From NCBI RefSeq assembly GCF_001677885.1, contig NZ_LOCQ01000052.1, positions 62,001-126,000 of the forward strand: DNA of 64,000 bases, read 5' to 3'. The translations under genes were made by a program, and so were the position numbers. Shown here one piece after another: positions 18,551 through 28,061 of this stretch. The stretch's first letter is position 1, and each line of letters starts with the position of its first letter. The stretch comes from Janthinobacterium psychrotolerans. Lineage in GTDB: Bacteria; Pseudomonadota; Gammaproteobacteria; Burkholderiales; Burkholderiaceae_D. The notes beneath the pieces were generated by a model. That model was not told where the DNA came from. It searched no databases and saw only the letters and a program-made list of their open reading frames with translations.

Positions 18551-18619
18551 ATGTCCTCCTTCAAACTTCCATCCCCTTCCCTGCTGTCGCTACCGCGACT
18601 ACTACTAGCACGCGCTTGA
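18551..18619 (+). CDS. Leucine-rich leader peptide 1 of leuA (attenuator)
   Basis: 22 residues, of which seven are Leu, including three consecutive CTA codons near the end. Such a peptide is the sensing element of leucine attenuation: scarce charged Leu-tRNA would stall the ribosome on the Leu run. The TTGACA/TTACAT promoter upstream places the transcript start at or within one base of the ATG, so this leader ORF is probably leaderless. A 14-bp palindrome follows at 18645-18658. leuA lies about 230 bp downstream. Confidence 0.62.
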   Translation: MSSFKLPSPSLLSLPRLLLARA

Positions 18620-18644
18620 GTTTGCCGCTTTGCTGCGCCTGGCC

Positions 18645-18681
18645 ACACGCCGGCGTGTTTGAAAAAAAACCTGGAAGGTTT
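18645..18681 (+). promoter_or_regulatory. Hairpins between the two leader ORFs
   Basis: A perfect 14-bp palindrome ACACGCCGGCGTGT (18645-18658) is followed by an A run and by AAACC-loop-GGTTT (18667-18681). The second hairpin would partly hide GGAAGG (18673-18678), the ribosome-binding site of leader ORF 2. Formation in vivo is inference. Confidence 0.4.
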
Positions 18682-18682
18682 G

Positions 18683-18778
18683 ATGATGTTTGCACCATCC
18701 CCAATACACACCGCAATCCCCGCAGCCACTGCCGCTGTGCTTGACCGTCTATTGCTACCGACCGCTTGCCTGGCCTAG
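18683..18778 (+). CDS. Possible second leader ORF of leuA
   Basis: 31 residues plus TAG, with GGAAGG 4 nt before the first of two ATG codons. It contains five Leu residues, three of them consecutive (CTA-TTG-CTA), and two Ile. The end of the ORF, including the stop codon, lies inside a strong hairpin at 18764-18801 (arms GCTTGCC and GGCAAGC plus an inner GGCC pair). No U-run follows the hairpin, so any attenuation here would be Rho-dependent or translational rather than a classical intrinsic terminator. Confidence 0.42.
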   Translation: MMFAPSPIHTAIPAATAAVLDRLLLPTACLA

Positions 18779-18801
18779 CGTTGCGTGGCCGCCCGGCAAG
18801 C
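18764..18801 (+). promoter_or_regulatory. Hairpin overlapping the leader ORF 2 stop codon
   Basis: GCTTGCC (18764-18770) and GGCC (18772-18775) pair with GGCC (18787-18790) and GGCAAGC (18795-18801). It lies 50 nt before the leuA start. There is no T tract behind it. Confidence 0.45.
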
Positions 18802-18851
18802 TTGCGCCACACCGAATTTCGACTTTCCCCTATCTTCAGGAGTACCCGATC

Positions 18852-20558
18852 ATGATGTTGCAAAATCCAGCTGCCAAATACCGCGCCTTTCCGCCCGTTA
18901 AATTGACCGACCGTCAATGGCCGAACCAGATCATCGATAAACCACCGATCTGGATGAGCACCGACTTGCGCGACGGCAACCAATCGCTGATCGAGCCGAT
19001 GAGCGCGGAAAAGAAGCTGCGCTTCTTCGAGATGCTGATCGCCATCGGCCTGAAGGAAATCGAAGTGGGCTTCCCGTCGGCCTCGCAGACCGACTTTGAC
19101 TTCGTGCGCAAACTGGTCGATGAAAAGCGCATTCCCGACGATGTGACCATTATCGTGCTGACACAGTCGCGCGAAGAGCTGATACGCCGCACGGTCGAGT
19201 CCGTTGTCGGCGCCAAGCGCGCCATCGTGCACCTGTACAACTCGGTAGCGCCGGTGTTCCGCAAGGTGGTGTTCGGCATGTCGCGTGAAGAGATCACCAA
19301 TATCGCCACCACCGGCACCACGCTGGTCAAGCAACTGGTGGCGCAGCACCCGGAAACGCAGTGGGGCTTCGAATACACGCCCGAATCGTTTTCCACCACC
19401 GAACTCGATTTCTCCAAGCATATCTGCGACGCCGTCAGCGCCATCTGGAAGCCGACCCCGGCCAACAAGATGATCATCAACCTGCCCTCGACGGTGGAAT
19501 GCAGCACGCCGAACGTCTATGCCGACCAGATCGAATGGATGTCGCGCAAGCTGGCGCGCCGCGATTCCATCATCATCAGCGTGCACCCGCATAACGACCG
19601 CGGCACCGCCGTCGCCTCGGCCGAACTGGCCGTGATGGCCGGCGCCGACCGGGTCGAAGGCTGCTTGTTCGGCAATGGCGAGCGCACCGGCAACGTCGAC
19701 CTGGTCACCCTGGCGATGAACTTGTACACGCAGGGCGTGCACCCTGGCCTCGATTTTTCCGATATCGACACCGTGCGCAAATGCGTGGAAGAGTGCAACC
19801 AGCTGCCGGTCCACCCGCGCCACCCATATGCGGGCGACCTGGTATTCACCGCGTTTTCCGGCTCGCACCAGGATGCGATCAAAAAAGGCTTCGCCAAGCA
19901 GCAGCCCGACAGCATCTGGGAAGTGCCGTACTTGCCGATCGACCCGGCCGACCTGGGCCGCAGCTATGACGCCGTGATCCGCGTCAACAGCCAGTCCGGC
20001 AAGGGCGGCATGGCGTATTTGCTGGAACAGGAATACGGCTTGGTCTTGCCGCGCCGCCTGCAGATCGAATTCTCGCGCGCCGTGCAAGCCGTGGCCGACG
20101 CCACCGGCCGCGAGATTGCCGCGCAGGACATCCACGAGATCTTCCAGAAAGAATACCTGGAGCAGACTGCACCTTACGCCTATGGCTCGCACCGCATGGT
20201 GGAAGACACCAGCAGCGATGAATCGGTGCAGATCGACATCAGCCTGTCGCACCGCCAGTCGCCACTGGCGCTGCAAGGCGGCGGCAACGGCCCGATCGAT
20301 GCCTTCGTCAATGCGCTGGGCCTCGACATCAAGCTGATGGACTACCATGAGCATTCGATCGGTTCGGGTGCCAACGCCAAGGCCGCCTGCTATGTCGAAC
20401 TGCGCCTCGACAACGGTCCGACCCTGTTCGGCGCAGCCATCGACAGCAATATCGTCACCGCCTCGTTCAAGGCCGTGCTGTCGGCCGTGAACCGCCGCAT
20501 CGGGCAAACGGAAGGCGAAAAAACAACAGCCGCCAGCACATCCACGACCGCCGCGTAG
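18852..20558 (+). CDS. leuA: 2-isopropylmalate synthase LeuA
   Basis: 568 residues, the long form of the enzyme. It condenses acetyl-CoA with 2-oxoisovalerate in the first committed step of leucine synthesis. The N-terminus has the catalytic STDLRDGNQ at 36-44, the metal-binding HPHNDRG and [11 protein letters not shown] segments follow, and the C-terminal 140 residues form the leucine-binding regulatory domain. The ATG at 18852 has CAGGAG 9 nt upstream; a second ATG follows at once. Two leucine-rich leader ORFs upstream suggest control by leucine supply besides feedback inhibition. An intrinsic terminator follows, so it is transcribed alone. Confidence 0.96.
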   Translation: MMLQNPAAKYRAFPPVKLTDRQWPNQIIDKPPIWMSTDLRDGNQSLIEPMSAEKKLRFFEMLIAIGLKEIEVGFPSASQTDFDFVRKLVDEKRIPDDVTIIVLTQSREELIRRTVESVVGAKRAIVHLYNSVAPVFRKVVFGMSREEITNIATTGTTLVKQLVAQHPETQWGFEYTPESFSTTELDFSKHICDAVSAIWKPTPANKMIINLPSTVECSTPNVYADQIEWMSRKLARRDSIIISVHPHNDRGTAVASAELAVMAGADRVEGCLFGNGERTGNVDLVTLAMNLYTQGVHPGLDFSDIDTVRKCVEECNQLPVHPRHPYAGDLVFTAFSGSHQDAIKKGFAKQQPDSIWEVPYLPIDPADLGRSYDAVIRVNSQSGKGGMAYLLEQEYGLVLPRRLQIEFSRAVQAVADATGREIAAQDIHEIFQKEYLEQTAPYAYGSHRMVEDTSSDESVQIDISLSHRQSPLALQGGGNGPIDAFVNALGLDIKLMDYHEHSIGSGANAKAACYVELRLDNGPTLFGAAIDSNIVTASFKAVLSAVNRRIGQTEGEKTTAASTSTTAA

Positions 20559-20587
20559 GCGCATTCCTACAGGAGTGTCAGTCGCCT

Positions 20588-20625
20588 AAAAAGCGGAACG
20601 GCTTGATCGCCGTTCCGCTTTTTCA
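20588..20625 (+). terminator. Rho-independent terminator after leuA
   Basis: A 15-bp perfect stem (20588-20602 with 20609-20623), a 6-nt loop and a T run. Confidence 0.9.
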
Positions 20626-20733
20626 TTTCCGCCTATCAATTATTGATGCGATCGAAGTATCGCAAACCGTATAATCAAATTACAAAAAGATTATCGGAGA
20701 CGGAACTTTGCTACTGCTACCGAAGGAAGCATC

Positions 20734-22314
20734 ATGAAATTGACAGACATGAAGATAGGCGCGCGGCTGGGCGCGGGTTTTGGCACGGTTTTGCTGCTGA
20801 TGGTGGTGCTGATCGCCACCGGCCTGTTGCGCCTCGACAAGATCGGCGGCCTCAGCGAGGCCATCATCCAGAGTGACTGGGCCAAGGCCGACGCCATCGC
20901 CACCATCCGCAGCACCACCCGTTCGAATGCCGCGCTGGTGCTGGAACTGTTCATCCACGACGATGCGGCCCGCTCGAACGCCATCCATGGCGAGATCGAC
21001 GCCAACAAAACCACCATCACCAAGGCGCTGGAAGTGCTCGACCAGCTGGTGCATACGCCCAGGGGCCTGGAACTGCTGGCCACCCTGAAACAGCAGCGCA
21101 AGGCCTATGTCGCCTCGTTCAGCGCAGCCGACAAATTACTCATGGCTGGCCAGCGCGAAGCGGCGGCCGACCATGTACGCAAGGATACCCTGCCCGCCCT
21201 GGCCAATCTGCAAGCGACGGTCAACACCCTGAACGACCTGCAGCGCGGCATGGTGCTGCAAGGTGGCGAGCTGATCCAGAAGAACATTTCCATGGCCAAT
21301 ATGCTGATGTCGGGGCTGGGCGCCGCCGCCGTGCTGCTGGGCGTGGCGTTTGCCTTCCTCGTCACGCGTTCGATCACCAGCCCGCTGGCCTATGCCTTGA
21401 GCGTGGCGCGCGCGGTGGCGGCGGGCGACCTGAGCAGCAAGATCGTGGCCGATGGCAAGGATGAAACGGGACAATTGCTGCAGGCGCTGCGCGAGATGAA
21501 CGACAACCTGGCCGGGCTGGTGGGGCAAGTGCGCGGCGGCACCGGCGCCATCGCGGTGGCGTCGAGCGAAATTGCCAGCGGCAATGCCGACCTGTCGGCC
21601 CGCACCGAAGCGCAGGCCAGCGCACTGGAAGAGACCGCCTCGTCGATGATCGAGATGACGGGCACCGTGCGCAGCAACAGCGACAACGCGCGCCAGGCCG
21701 ACCAGCTGGCGCGCTCGGCGGCCGAGGTGGCGCAGCGCGGCGGCACCGCCATGGCGCAGGTGGTCGGCACCATGGATGCGATCAATAGCTCATCGAAGAA
21801 AATTGTCGACATTATCGGCGTGATCGACGGCATCGCCTTCCAGACCAATATCCTGGCGCTCAATGCGGCGGTGGAAGCGGCGCGCGCCGGCGAGCAGGGG
21901 CGCGGCTTTGCCGTGGTCGCCACCGAAGTGCGCAACCTGGCGCAGCGCTCGAGCGCTGCGGCCAAGGAAATCAAGGACCTGATCGCCCACTCGGTCAGCC
22001 AGGTCGACCAGGGCGCACAGCTGGTCAGCCAGGCCGGCGCCACCATGGACGAGGTGGTGGCCAGCGTGGGCCGGGTCAGCGCCATCGTCGGCGAGATCAG
22101 CACGGCCAACCACGAACAGAGCGAAGGCATCGAGCAGATCAACGCCGCCATCATGCAGATGGACCAGACCACCCAGCAAAACGCGGCGCTGGTGGAACAA
22201 GCCGCGGCCGCCGCGGCCGCCATGCACGGCCAGGCCAGCGAACTGGAAAGCCTGGTCAGCCAGTTCAAGCTGGACCAGCGGCAAGCGGCTGGCCGCCAGC
22301 TGGCGCTGGCTTAA
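20734..22314 (+). CDS. Methyl-accepting chemotaxis protein
   Basis: 526 residues. TM1 spans about 13-33 and TM2 189-211. Between them is a helical periplasmic domain of about 155 residues resembling the 4-helix bundle (4HB_MCP) ligand domain. HAMP covers about 211-263. The cytoplasmic signalling hairpin has its conserved tip [20 protein letters not shown] around 364-383 and the following [10 protein letters not shown]. The C-terminus (RQLALA) has no CheR/CheB-binding pentapeptide. A perfect TATAAT at 20670-20675 probably drives it. Its last 4 bp overlap the end of the convergent egtB. The ligand is unknown. Confidence 0.94.
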   Translation: MKLTDMKIGARLGAGFGTVLLLMVVLIATGLLRLDKIGGLSEAIIQSDWAKADAIATIRSTTRSNAALVLELFIHDDAARSNAIHGEIDANKTTITKALEVLDQLVHTPRGLELLATLKQQRKAYVASFSAADKLLMAGQREAAADHVRKDTLPALANLQATVNTLNDLQRGMVLQGGELIQKNISMANMLMSGLGAAAVLLGVAFAFLVTRSITSPLAYALSVARAVAAGDLSSKIVADGKDETGQLLQALREMNDNLAGLVGQVRGGTGAIAVASSEIASGNADLSARTEAQASALEETASSMIEMTGTVRSNSDNARQADQLARSAAEVAQRGGTAMAQVVGTMDAINSSSKKIVDIIGVIDGIAFQTNILALNAAVEAARAGEQGRGFAVVATEVRNLAQRSSAAAKEIKDLIAHSVSQVDQGAQLVSQAGATMDEVVASVGRVSAIVGEISTANHEQSEGIEQINAAIMQMDQTTQQNAALVEQAAAAAAAMHGQASELESLVSQFKLDQRQAAGRQLALA

Positions 22315-23579
22315 TCGACCTCGCGCGCCAGGCGCAGGCCGGTGAACTGCCAGCGCGCGCCGGCAGGAAAGAAATTGCGGTAGCTGGCGCGCGCATGGCC
22401 GGCCGGCGTGGCGCACGACGAGCCGCGCAGCACATACTGGTTCAGCATGAACTTGCCGTTGTATTCACCGAGCGCGCCGGGCGCCGTGCGGTAGCCCGGA
22501 TACGGCGCATAGCTGCTGCTGGTCCATTGCCAGCAGTGGCCGAACATCTGCCGCAAGCCGGCGCCTGAGACCGCCGCTGCCGGATGCAGCTGGCCGCACT
22601 GCAGCGGCACGCCGTGCGCCGCCAGTTCCCATTCCGCTTCCGTCGGCAGGCGCGCCCCGGCCCAGTGGGCGTAGGCGTCGGCCTCGAACAGCGACAGATG
22701 GCTGGCCGGCAGCTCCGGGTCCAGCGGCTGCAGGCCGTGCAGGGTGAACTCCAGCCAGTTGCCGGCATCATCTTGCCGCCAGTACAGCGGACATGCGAGC
22801 CCTTGGCTGCGCACCCAGTCCCAGCCTTCGGCCAGCCACAGGCTGGCGTTGCGATAGCCGCCGGCATCGATAAAGGCCAGGTACTCGCCATTGGTAACCA
22901 GGCTGGAAGCGAGTTCGAAGGGCGCGACGAACTGCTGGTGGCGCGGCAGTTCATTGTCGAAGCAAAAACCGTCGCCCGCGTAACCGATCTCGCTCAGGCC
23001 GCCGTCAAACGCGATCCAGCCCCCCTTGCCGGCCGGCGCCGCCACTGCGCGCGCGGCAGGCGCTTCCAGGTAAGCGGGAAACAGCGCGCTTTGCGCCAGC
23101 AAGTGCTTGACGTCGGTCAGCAGCAGCTCCTGGTGCTGCTGTTCGTGTTCCAGGCCCAGCGTCAGCAGGGTAGCCAATTGTTGCTGCTGCGCCGGCGCCA
23201 GGCCCGCTTCGAGCAGCCGCGCCATGCGCGCGTCCACATCGGCGCGGTAGGCGCGCACCTGGGCCATGCCGGGGCGCGTCAACAGGCCGCGCTGGGCCCG
23301 CGGGTGCTTGTCGCCGATGCCGTTGTAATAGGAATTGAACAGCACCCGGAAGGCCGGATGGAACGGCGCAAAGCCGTGTTCCAGCGTTTCAAGGATAAAC
23401 GTTTCGAAAAACCAGGTGGTATGGGCCAGGTGCCATTTCACGGGGCTGGCGTCGGGCATCGACTGCGCGCCGCAATCCTCGTCGGACAGCGGCGCGGCCA
23501 GCTGCAGCGAGTGCTGGCGCACGCGCTGGTAATGGTGCAGCAAAGGGTGGCTGGCGGCATCGGTGTGGATGGCGTGCAT
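22311..23579 (-). CDS. egtB: Ergothioneine biosynthesis protein EgtB
   Basis: 422 residues. EgtB is the iron-dependent sulfoxide synthase that joins cysteine or gamma-glutamylcysteine to trimethylhistidine (hercynine) using oxygen. The N-terminal DinB-like domain carries [10 protein letters not shown] (50-59) and the metal site EHEQQHQE, consistent with the HX3HXE triad. The C-terminal half is a formylglycine-generating-enzyme-type fold, with [26 protein letters not shown] and a final [21 protein letters not shown]. It lies 9 bp after egtD on the same strand, so the two are certainly one operon. Confidence 0.95.
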   Translation of the reverse strand: MHAIHTDAASHPLLHHYQRVRQHSLQLAAPLSDEDCGAQSMPDASPVKWHLAHTTWFFETFILETLEHGFAPFHPAFRVLFNSYYNGIGDKHPRAQRGLLTRPGMAQVRAYRADVDARMARLLEAGLAPAQQQQLATLLTLGLEHEQQHQELLLTDVKHLLAQSALFPAYLEAPAARAVAAPAGKGGWIAFDGGLSEIGYAGDGFCFDNELPRHQQFVAPFELASSLVTNGEYLAFIDAGGYRNASLWLAEGWDWVRSQGLACPLYWRQDDAGNWLEFTLHGLQPLDPELPASHLSLFEADAYAHWAGARLPTEAEWELAAHGVPLQCGQLHPAAAVSGAGLRQMFGHCWQWTSSSYAPYPGYRTAPGALGEYNGKFMLNQYVLRGSSCATPAGHARASYRNFFPAGARWQFTGLRLAREVD

Positions 23580-23588
23580 GGCGGCTCC

Positions 23589-24587
23589 TTAATCGCGGAT
23601 GGCGCGCGCGTGGATCACGGCAAACCACTGTTGTTCATCGGTCCAGACGTTGGCGGCGGCGAAGCCGGCCTGTTCCAGCAGGCCGACAAAACTGGCCCGC
23701 GTATATTTATAACTGTCTTCCGTGTGGATGCGTTCGCCTTTGGCAAAGCGCCGCTGGCCGCCCTGCCAGCGCACCAGCTGCTCGCTGCGCGCCTCCAGGT
23801 GCATCTCGACGCGGCTTTCATGAGGATTGAAAAAGCCGTGGTGGCGCCACTGGCGCACGTCGAAGTCGGCGCCCAGCAGCAGGTTCAGGTGGCGCAGCAT
23901 GTTCAGGTTGAAGGCGGCCGTCACGCCCAGCGCGTCATCGTAGGCGGCGTCCAGCACGGCGCCATCCTTGATCAGGTCGACACCGATCAGCAGGCCGCCG
24001 TCGGCGTCGGTATTGGCGCGCACCTGGCGCAGGAAAGCAATCGCCTGGTCCGGCGAGAAGTTGCCGATCGAGGAGCCAGGGTAGAAAAACATGCGCTTGC
24101 TGTCACGCACCGTGCCGGGCAAGTCCAGGCCGCTGAAAAAATCCAGCCCCAGGCCCAGCATGTCGATCGCCGGAAAGCGCTGCTGCAGCCGGCCCAGCGA
24201 TTCGCTGAGAAAGTCGTACGAAATATCGATCGCCACATACTGCGCCGGCTGCAGCAGCGGAAACAGGCTGGCGGCCTTGGCGCAATTGCCGGCCCCCAGG
24301 TCGACCAGGGTGCTGGCAGGGCCGACGGCGCGCGCGATATCGGCGCCGTGGCGCGCGAAGATGGCCGCCTCGGTGCGGGTCGGGTAGTACTCGGGCAAGG
24401 CGCAGATGGCTTCGAACAATTTGGAACCGAGCGCGTCATACAGGTACTTGGGCGAGGTCCAGGCGGACGGCGCCAGCAGGCCTTGCGACACCTCGGCTAT
24501 CGTTGCAGTAGTTGCTGTCGCCTTCAAATGGGGCGTGGCGGCGGGCTGGCGGAGGTCGGTCGATGGCTGCGCGAAGATCATGGTCAT
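23589..24587 (-). CDS. egtD: L-histidine N-alpha-methyltransferase EgtD
   Basis: 332 residues from the ATG at 24587; an upstream start would add 63 poorly conserved residues, so the shorter form, close to the usual 320, is chosen. EgtD trimethylates histidine to hercynine with SAM. The segment SPKYLYDALGSKLFEAICALPEYYPTRTE is the family N-terminal signature. The SAM loop is VDLGAGNCAKA, followed later by MFFYPGSSIGNF, another EgtD hallmark. With egtB it supplies the core of ergothioneine synthesis; egtC/egtE-type genes are not adjacent. Confidence 0.94.
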   Translation of the reverse strand: MTMIFAQPSTDLRQPAATPHLKATATTATIAEVSQGLLAPSAWTSPKYLYDALGSKLFEAICALPEYYPTRTEAAIFARHGADIARAVGPASTLVDLGAGNCAKAASLFPLLQPAQYVAIDISYDFLSESLGRLQQRFPAIDMLGLGLDFFSGLDLPGTVRDSKRMFFYPGSSIGNFSPDQAIAFLRQVRANTDADGGLLIGVDLIKDGAVLDAAYDDALGVTAAFNLNMLRHLNLLLGADFDVRQWRHHGFFNPHESRVEMHLEARSEQLVRWQGGQRRFAKGERIHTEDSYKYTRASFVGLLEQAGFAAANVWTDEQQWFAVIHARAIRD

Positions 24588-24959
24588 GGGCTGGCGGTTG
24601 GCGTTAAAATTGGCAAACGATGGGGACAATACTGGCGGCGACGCCAGCAAACCGGCACGGCGCAGCCATCGTGTCACAGGAGAAACGGGAAAAGGCGCAC
24701 CCGCTACGCACTGGCATACCGATGACGTTTTTCCATCATAGCCGAATATCCGCACCCCAGCCGTACGGCAGTTCACTTACCTGCGGCCTGCAATAAGTTG
24801 AATCCGATTTGCAGTTTGTTGCGTAAATGCAGTTGTGCAAGCAAAAGAAACAAGCCTGTCGTATACTCCACATTGCCGGCCGAACAATCCGCCGCGCTTC
24901 AATGTATGTCCCAGGCGCCCCTCCCCCCCGCGCGCCGCACTTTTTAGATCGTTGCCACC
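24588..24959. other. Divergent spacer without a recognised gene
   Basis: The 372 bp between the egtD and ABC ATPase starts hold no supported gene. The stretch 24740-24900 is less GC-rich than its surroundings and should carry the two divergent promoters, but no clear -35/-10 pair stands out. I see nothing else in it. Confidence 0.4.
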
Positions 24960-25652
24960 ATGCTTGAATTACGCCATCTGTCCAAGTCCTATGCCAACGC
25001 GCGCCCCGTGCTGGCCAATCTGTCGTGCCGCTTCGAGGCAGGCGAGTTCATTGCCATCATGGGCGACTCGGGCGTCGGCAAGTCGACCCTGCTGAACCTG
25101 ATCGCCGGCCTCGACACCCCCGATACGGGCGCCGAATCGCAGCCCATCCTGATCGATGGCATCGCCATGTCCAGCCTGGACGACGCCGCCGCCACGCGCT
25201 TGCGCCGCGCCCGCATGGGTTTCATTTTCCAGGCGTTTCACGTGCTGCCGCACCTGACCCTGCTGCAAAACGTGGCCCTGCCGCTGCTGCTCAACGGCCT
25301 GCCACAGGAACGCGCGGCCAGCATGCTCGAGGCGGTGGGACTGAGCGGGCGCGGCGGCGACTTCCCGCAGCAGTTGTCGGGCGGCGAGATGCAGCGCGTG
25401 GCAATCGCGCGCGCCCTGGTGCACAAGCCGGCGCTGGTGCTCGCTGACGAACCGACCGGCAATCTGGACCCGGAAACGGCGCACGGCATCTTGCAGCTGC
25501 TGCGCGCCGAGATCAAGGCCAACGGCAGCTGCGCCATCATGGTCACGCATTCGCTGGCGGCGGCCGAGATGGCCGACCGGACCATGATACTGACCCGCAA
25601 CGGCTTGCAAAATACAACACCCGCCCCAAAAATGCGCGAAACACTCAGTTAA
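24960..25652 (+). CDS. LolD/MacB-type ABC transporter ATP-binding protein, no adjacent permease
   Basis: 230 residues, a stand-alone ATPase of the LolD/FtsE/MacB class. Walker A GDSGVGKST is at 35-43, the Q-loop at FIFQAFHVLPHLT, the signature LSGGEMQRVAIARAL at about 141, and Walker B VLADEPTGNLD follows. The TGNLD ending is characteristic of the export/MacB family. Such ATPases work with FtsX-like permeases, but the next gene is a small HTH protein and the upstream gene is egtD, so no partner is present here. It may serve a permease elsewhere. Confidence 0.85.
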   Translation: MLELRHLSKSYANARPVLANLSCRFEAGEFIAIMGDSGVGKSTLLNLIAGLDTPDTGAESQPILIDGIAMSSLDDAAATRLRRARMGFIFQAFHVLPHLTLLQNVALPLLLNGLPQERAASMLEAVGLSGRGGDFPQQLSGGEMQRVAIARALVHKPALVLADEPTGNLDPETAHGILQLLRAEIKANGSCAIMVTHSLAAAEMADRTMILTRNGLQNTTPAPKMRETLS

Positions 25653-25704
25653 TTTTATCGACTATCTATCACAAAATTTGTTATCGTAGTATTATGTTTA
25701 AAAT

Positions 25705-25796
25705 TGCCTTGGTGCTAATGTTAATTAATAATATGTTCACCCAAGGCAGTACCGCAGTACGACGATAGCGACCACGGCGGAACCGGAACCGGTTCC
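25705..25796. promoter_or_regulatory. Palindromes upstream of the small HTH gene
   Basis: An inverted repeat TGCCTTGG (25705-25712) and CCAAGGCA (25741-25748) encloses an AT-rich loop. Further down lies a perfect 12-bp palindrome GGAACCGGTTCC (25785-25796), 30 bp before the HTH start codon. These could be operators for the small regulator itself; this is inference. Confidence 0.35.
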
Positions 25797-25825
25797 GTCC
25801 CCACCCTGGCCTGAAGGAGAAGTAT

Positions 25826-26113
25826 ATGAACGTTCGGCAAAAGAAACAGGAAATGATCGAAGCGATGAACCGGGCGCGTGCGCTGGAACCATCGAGCTTC
25901 GTTCCCAACAAGCTGCTCGACACCCTGATCGAAAAGCTCAATTTGAAAAATGATGCGGAATTGTGCCGCGTGCTGGAAGTGCAGCCGCCCATCATCAGCA
26001 AGATACGCCACGGCAAGTTGGCCGTGGGCGCGACGATACTGTTGCGCATGCATGAGAAATCGGAGATCTCGATCCGCGAACTGAAAGAACTGTCGTCGAC
26101 CGCGACCCACTGA
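25826..26113 (+). CDS. Small helix-turn-helix protein (XRE-like)
   Basis: 95 residues. Residues 35 to about 80 read as a helix-turn-helix: a helix LIEKLNLKND, then AELCRVLEVQPPIISKIRHGKLAVG, where the recognition helix PPIISKIRHG resembles Cro/XRE proteins. The flanks are charged and short. A strong ribosome-binding site (GAAGGAGA) precedes the ATG. No effector domain is present. It could regulate its own gene through the palindromes upstream, or act as a chaperone-like DNA-binding subunit. Confidence 0.65.
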   Translation: MNVRQKKQEMIEAMNRARALEPSSFVPNKLLDTLIEKLNLKNDAELCRVLEVQPPIISKIRHGKLAVGATILLRMHEKSEISIRELKELSSTATH

Positions 26114-26285
26114 TCTTCATGTCCTTGCCTGGCCTGGCCCGCGCTGACCGCGCCGCCCGTTTCGGCCAATCCGGTTTGCAGTCCGCTCTTTGCAGAGCAA
26201 CCCTGGCAACATCAAGGAAGCACAGCCCAAACCATGCTGTCTGTTTCTGCCACCAGGTTTTCCTTCGTCCTACCCCAACATTCAA

Positions 26286-27047
26286 TCAGACCGGCGTGAC
26301 TCCGTAGTGACGCGCATAGCGCTCGTCCAGGTTTGCCAGCGGCATCATCATGAACATGTCGGCACTCTCGAAATCAGGATCCCAGGCCGGTTCGCCGCAG
26401 ATCCACGCGCCCGAACGCAGATAACCCTTGATCAGCGGTGGCACTTGCGGCTTGTGCGCCGCTTCCACCTTGTGGATCGGGAACGGCAGGTGCGGCGTGA
26501 CGCGGTACTCGGCCGGCGCCAGGTGTTTTTCCGCCAGCGCCTGGTACACGGCGACCGCATTGTGGCCGCCGTCGGCCAGGCTGATGCTGGCGCAGCCGAC
26601 CAGGTAGTCGCAGCGCTCGCGGCGCATGTATTCCGCCAGGCCCGACCACAGCAGCATGATCACGCTGCCGCCACGGTACTTCGGATGGATGCAGGCGCGC
26701 CCCGCTTCGACCATGCGCCCGCGCAAATGGTTCAAGCGGCTGAGGTCGAATTCATTCTCGGAATACAATCGCCCCAGCTTGGCCGCCTTCGATGCGCTCA
26801 GCACGCGGTACGTGCCGACCACTTTCAGGGTGTCGGCGTCGCGCACGATCAGGTGATCGCAGTGCGCGTCGAACTCGTCGCTGTCGAGGCCGTCGGCATT
26901 GGCCAGCGAGGTCAAGCCCATGGTTTCGATAAAGACCTTGTAGCGCAGGCGCTGGACTTCGCGCAGCTCTTCAGGCGTGCTGGCCTGGCTCAGTACCAGT
27001 TGTACCGGCCGTGACTTGGCGTCGTTGGTGGTGATTATGTTTTGCAT
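26286..27047 (-). CDS. GNAT-fold L-ornithine N-alpha-acyltransferase (OlsB-like)
   Basis: 253 residues from the ATG at 27047. The core resembles the acyl-ACP-dependent GNAT branch of OlsB and acylhomoserine-lactone synthases: RLRYKVFIETMG at the N-terminus, IVRDADTLKVVGTYRVL, then GRACIHPKYRGGSVIMLLWSGLAEYM and YLVGCASI. OlsB attaches a 3-hydroxy fatty acid to ornithine in the first step of ornithine-lipid synthesis. No olsA-type O-acyltransferase is adjacent. A hemolysin-related annotation is also used for this family. The acceptor is inferred from the family only. Confidence 0.75.
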   Translation of the reverse strand: MQNIITTNDAKSRPVQLVLSQASTPEELREVQRLRYKVFIETMGLTSLANADGLDSDEFDAHCDHLIVRDADTLKVVGTYRVLSASKAAKLGRLYSENEFDLSRLNHLRGRMVEAGRACIHPKYRGGSVIMLLWSGLAEYMRRERCDYLVGCASISLADGGHNAVAVYQALAEKHLAPAEYRVTPHLPFPIHKVEAAHKPQVPPLIKGYLRSGAWICGEPAWDPDFESADMFMMMPLANLDERYARHYGVTPV

Positions 27048-27164
27048 GGTGTCATCCCTGGTGAACAAGACGACCCCAGCGTACTTGCCTAATATGTCAG
27101 GAAAATGACAGTGGAATGTCATTTCCGTGACGCAAGTCAAACGCCCATGGCGACGGCAGCATGG

Positions 27165-28001
27165 CTACAGGCTGATGTGTGGCGTGTAATCAACAAACGC
27201 ATCCTGGCGGCAGAAACCCACCAGTTTCATGCCGGCCTCGGTGGCGATGCGGATCGCCAGCGAACTGGGCGCCGAGATGGTCGCCAGCAGCGGGACCCGC
27301 ATGCGCGCCACCTTGCGCGCCAGCTCGTAACTGCCGCGGCTCGACAGGAACACGAAGCCGCGCCGCAGATCAACGCCCTGCAGGGCCAGGTGGCCAATCA
27401 GCTTGTCGAGGCCATTGTGGCGGCCGATATCCTCGAACACGTGCACGATTTCGCCTTGCGGCGTGCACCAGGCGGCCGCATGGACGCCGCCGGTGGCCGC
27501 CATCAGCGCCTGGTGCGCGCGCAGGCCGGCGGCCGCCTTCGCCAGCGCTTGCGGCAGGTCGACCGCGATCACCGGCGGCGGCAGCGCTTCGGGGCGCAGG
27601 TCGAGCAGCTCCAGGCTGTCGATGCCGCACACGCCGCAGCCGCTGCGGCCCGTCAGCGCGCGGCGCCGGTCTTTCAGGCGCACGAAGTCCTCCTGGGCGA
27701 TGGTCATCGCCACTTCGGCGCTGTCGTCGCGCAGGAACACTTCACAGTCGAAAATGGCGGCGGCCGAGGCCACCACGCCTTCGGTCAGCGCAAAGCCATG
27801 GGCGAACGCTTCGAGGTCGCGCGGCGTGGCCATCATGACCACGTGGGAAATGCCGTTGAAGACCAGCGCGACCGGGATTTCCTCGGCCACCTGATCAAAG
27901 GCGGGGGTGCTGCTGTCGCCGCGATGGCGCACGATGGCGCGCTCGACGAAGCCGGCGCGCTCGATTTCAGGAACTTCAGTATCTGCTGACATGGCTACCA
28001 T
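27165..28001 (-). CDS. fdhD: Formate dehydrogenase accessory sulfurtransferase FdhD
   Basis: 278 residues from the ATG at 28001; an alternative ATG lies four codons downstream. FdhD passes sulfur from IscS to the molybdenum cofactor of formate dehydrogenase. The family motifs are VAEEIPVALVFNGISHVVMMATPRDLEAFA near the start, the persulfide CxxC loop in GRSGCGVCG (Cys122 and Cys125), and FEDIGRHNGLDKLIG later. No formate dehydrogenase genes lie nearby, so its client enzyme must be encoded elsewhere. Confidence 0.93.
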   Translation of the reverse strand: MVAMSADTEVPEIERAGFVERAIVRHRGDSSTPAFDQVAEEIPVALVFNGISHVVMMATPRDLEAFAHGFALTEGVVASAAAIFDCEVFLRDDSAEVAMTIAQEDFVRLKDRRRALTGRSGCGVCGIDSLELLDLRPEALPPPVIAVDLPQALAKAAAGLRAHQALMAATGGVHAAAWCTPQGEIVHVFEDIGRHNGLDKLIGHLALQGVDLRRGFVFLSSRGSYELARKVARMRVPLLATISAPSSLAIRIATEAGMKLVGFCRQDAFVDYTPHISL

Positions 28002-28061
28002 GGGATTTTGATGCAGGCCCCATGGTAAACCAGAATCGCCGCGCCGGCAGGACGGCCGAGC

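Noticed and set aside
18561-20564. Reverse open frame opposite leuA (about 670 codons)
   Set aside because: LeuA is certain on the plus strand and the mirror frame shows no motif; it is a composition artefact.
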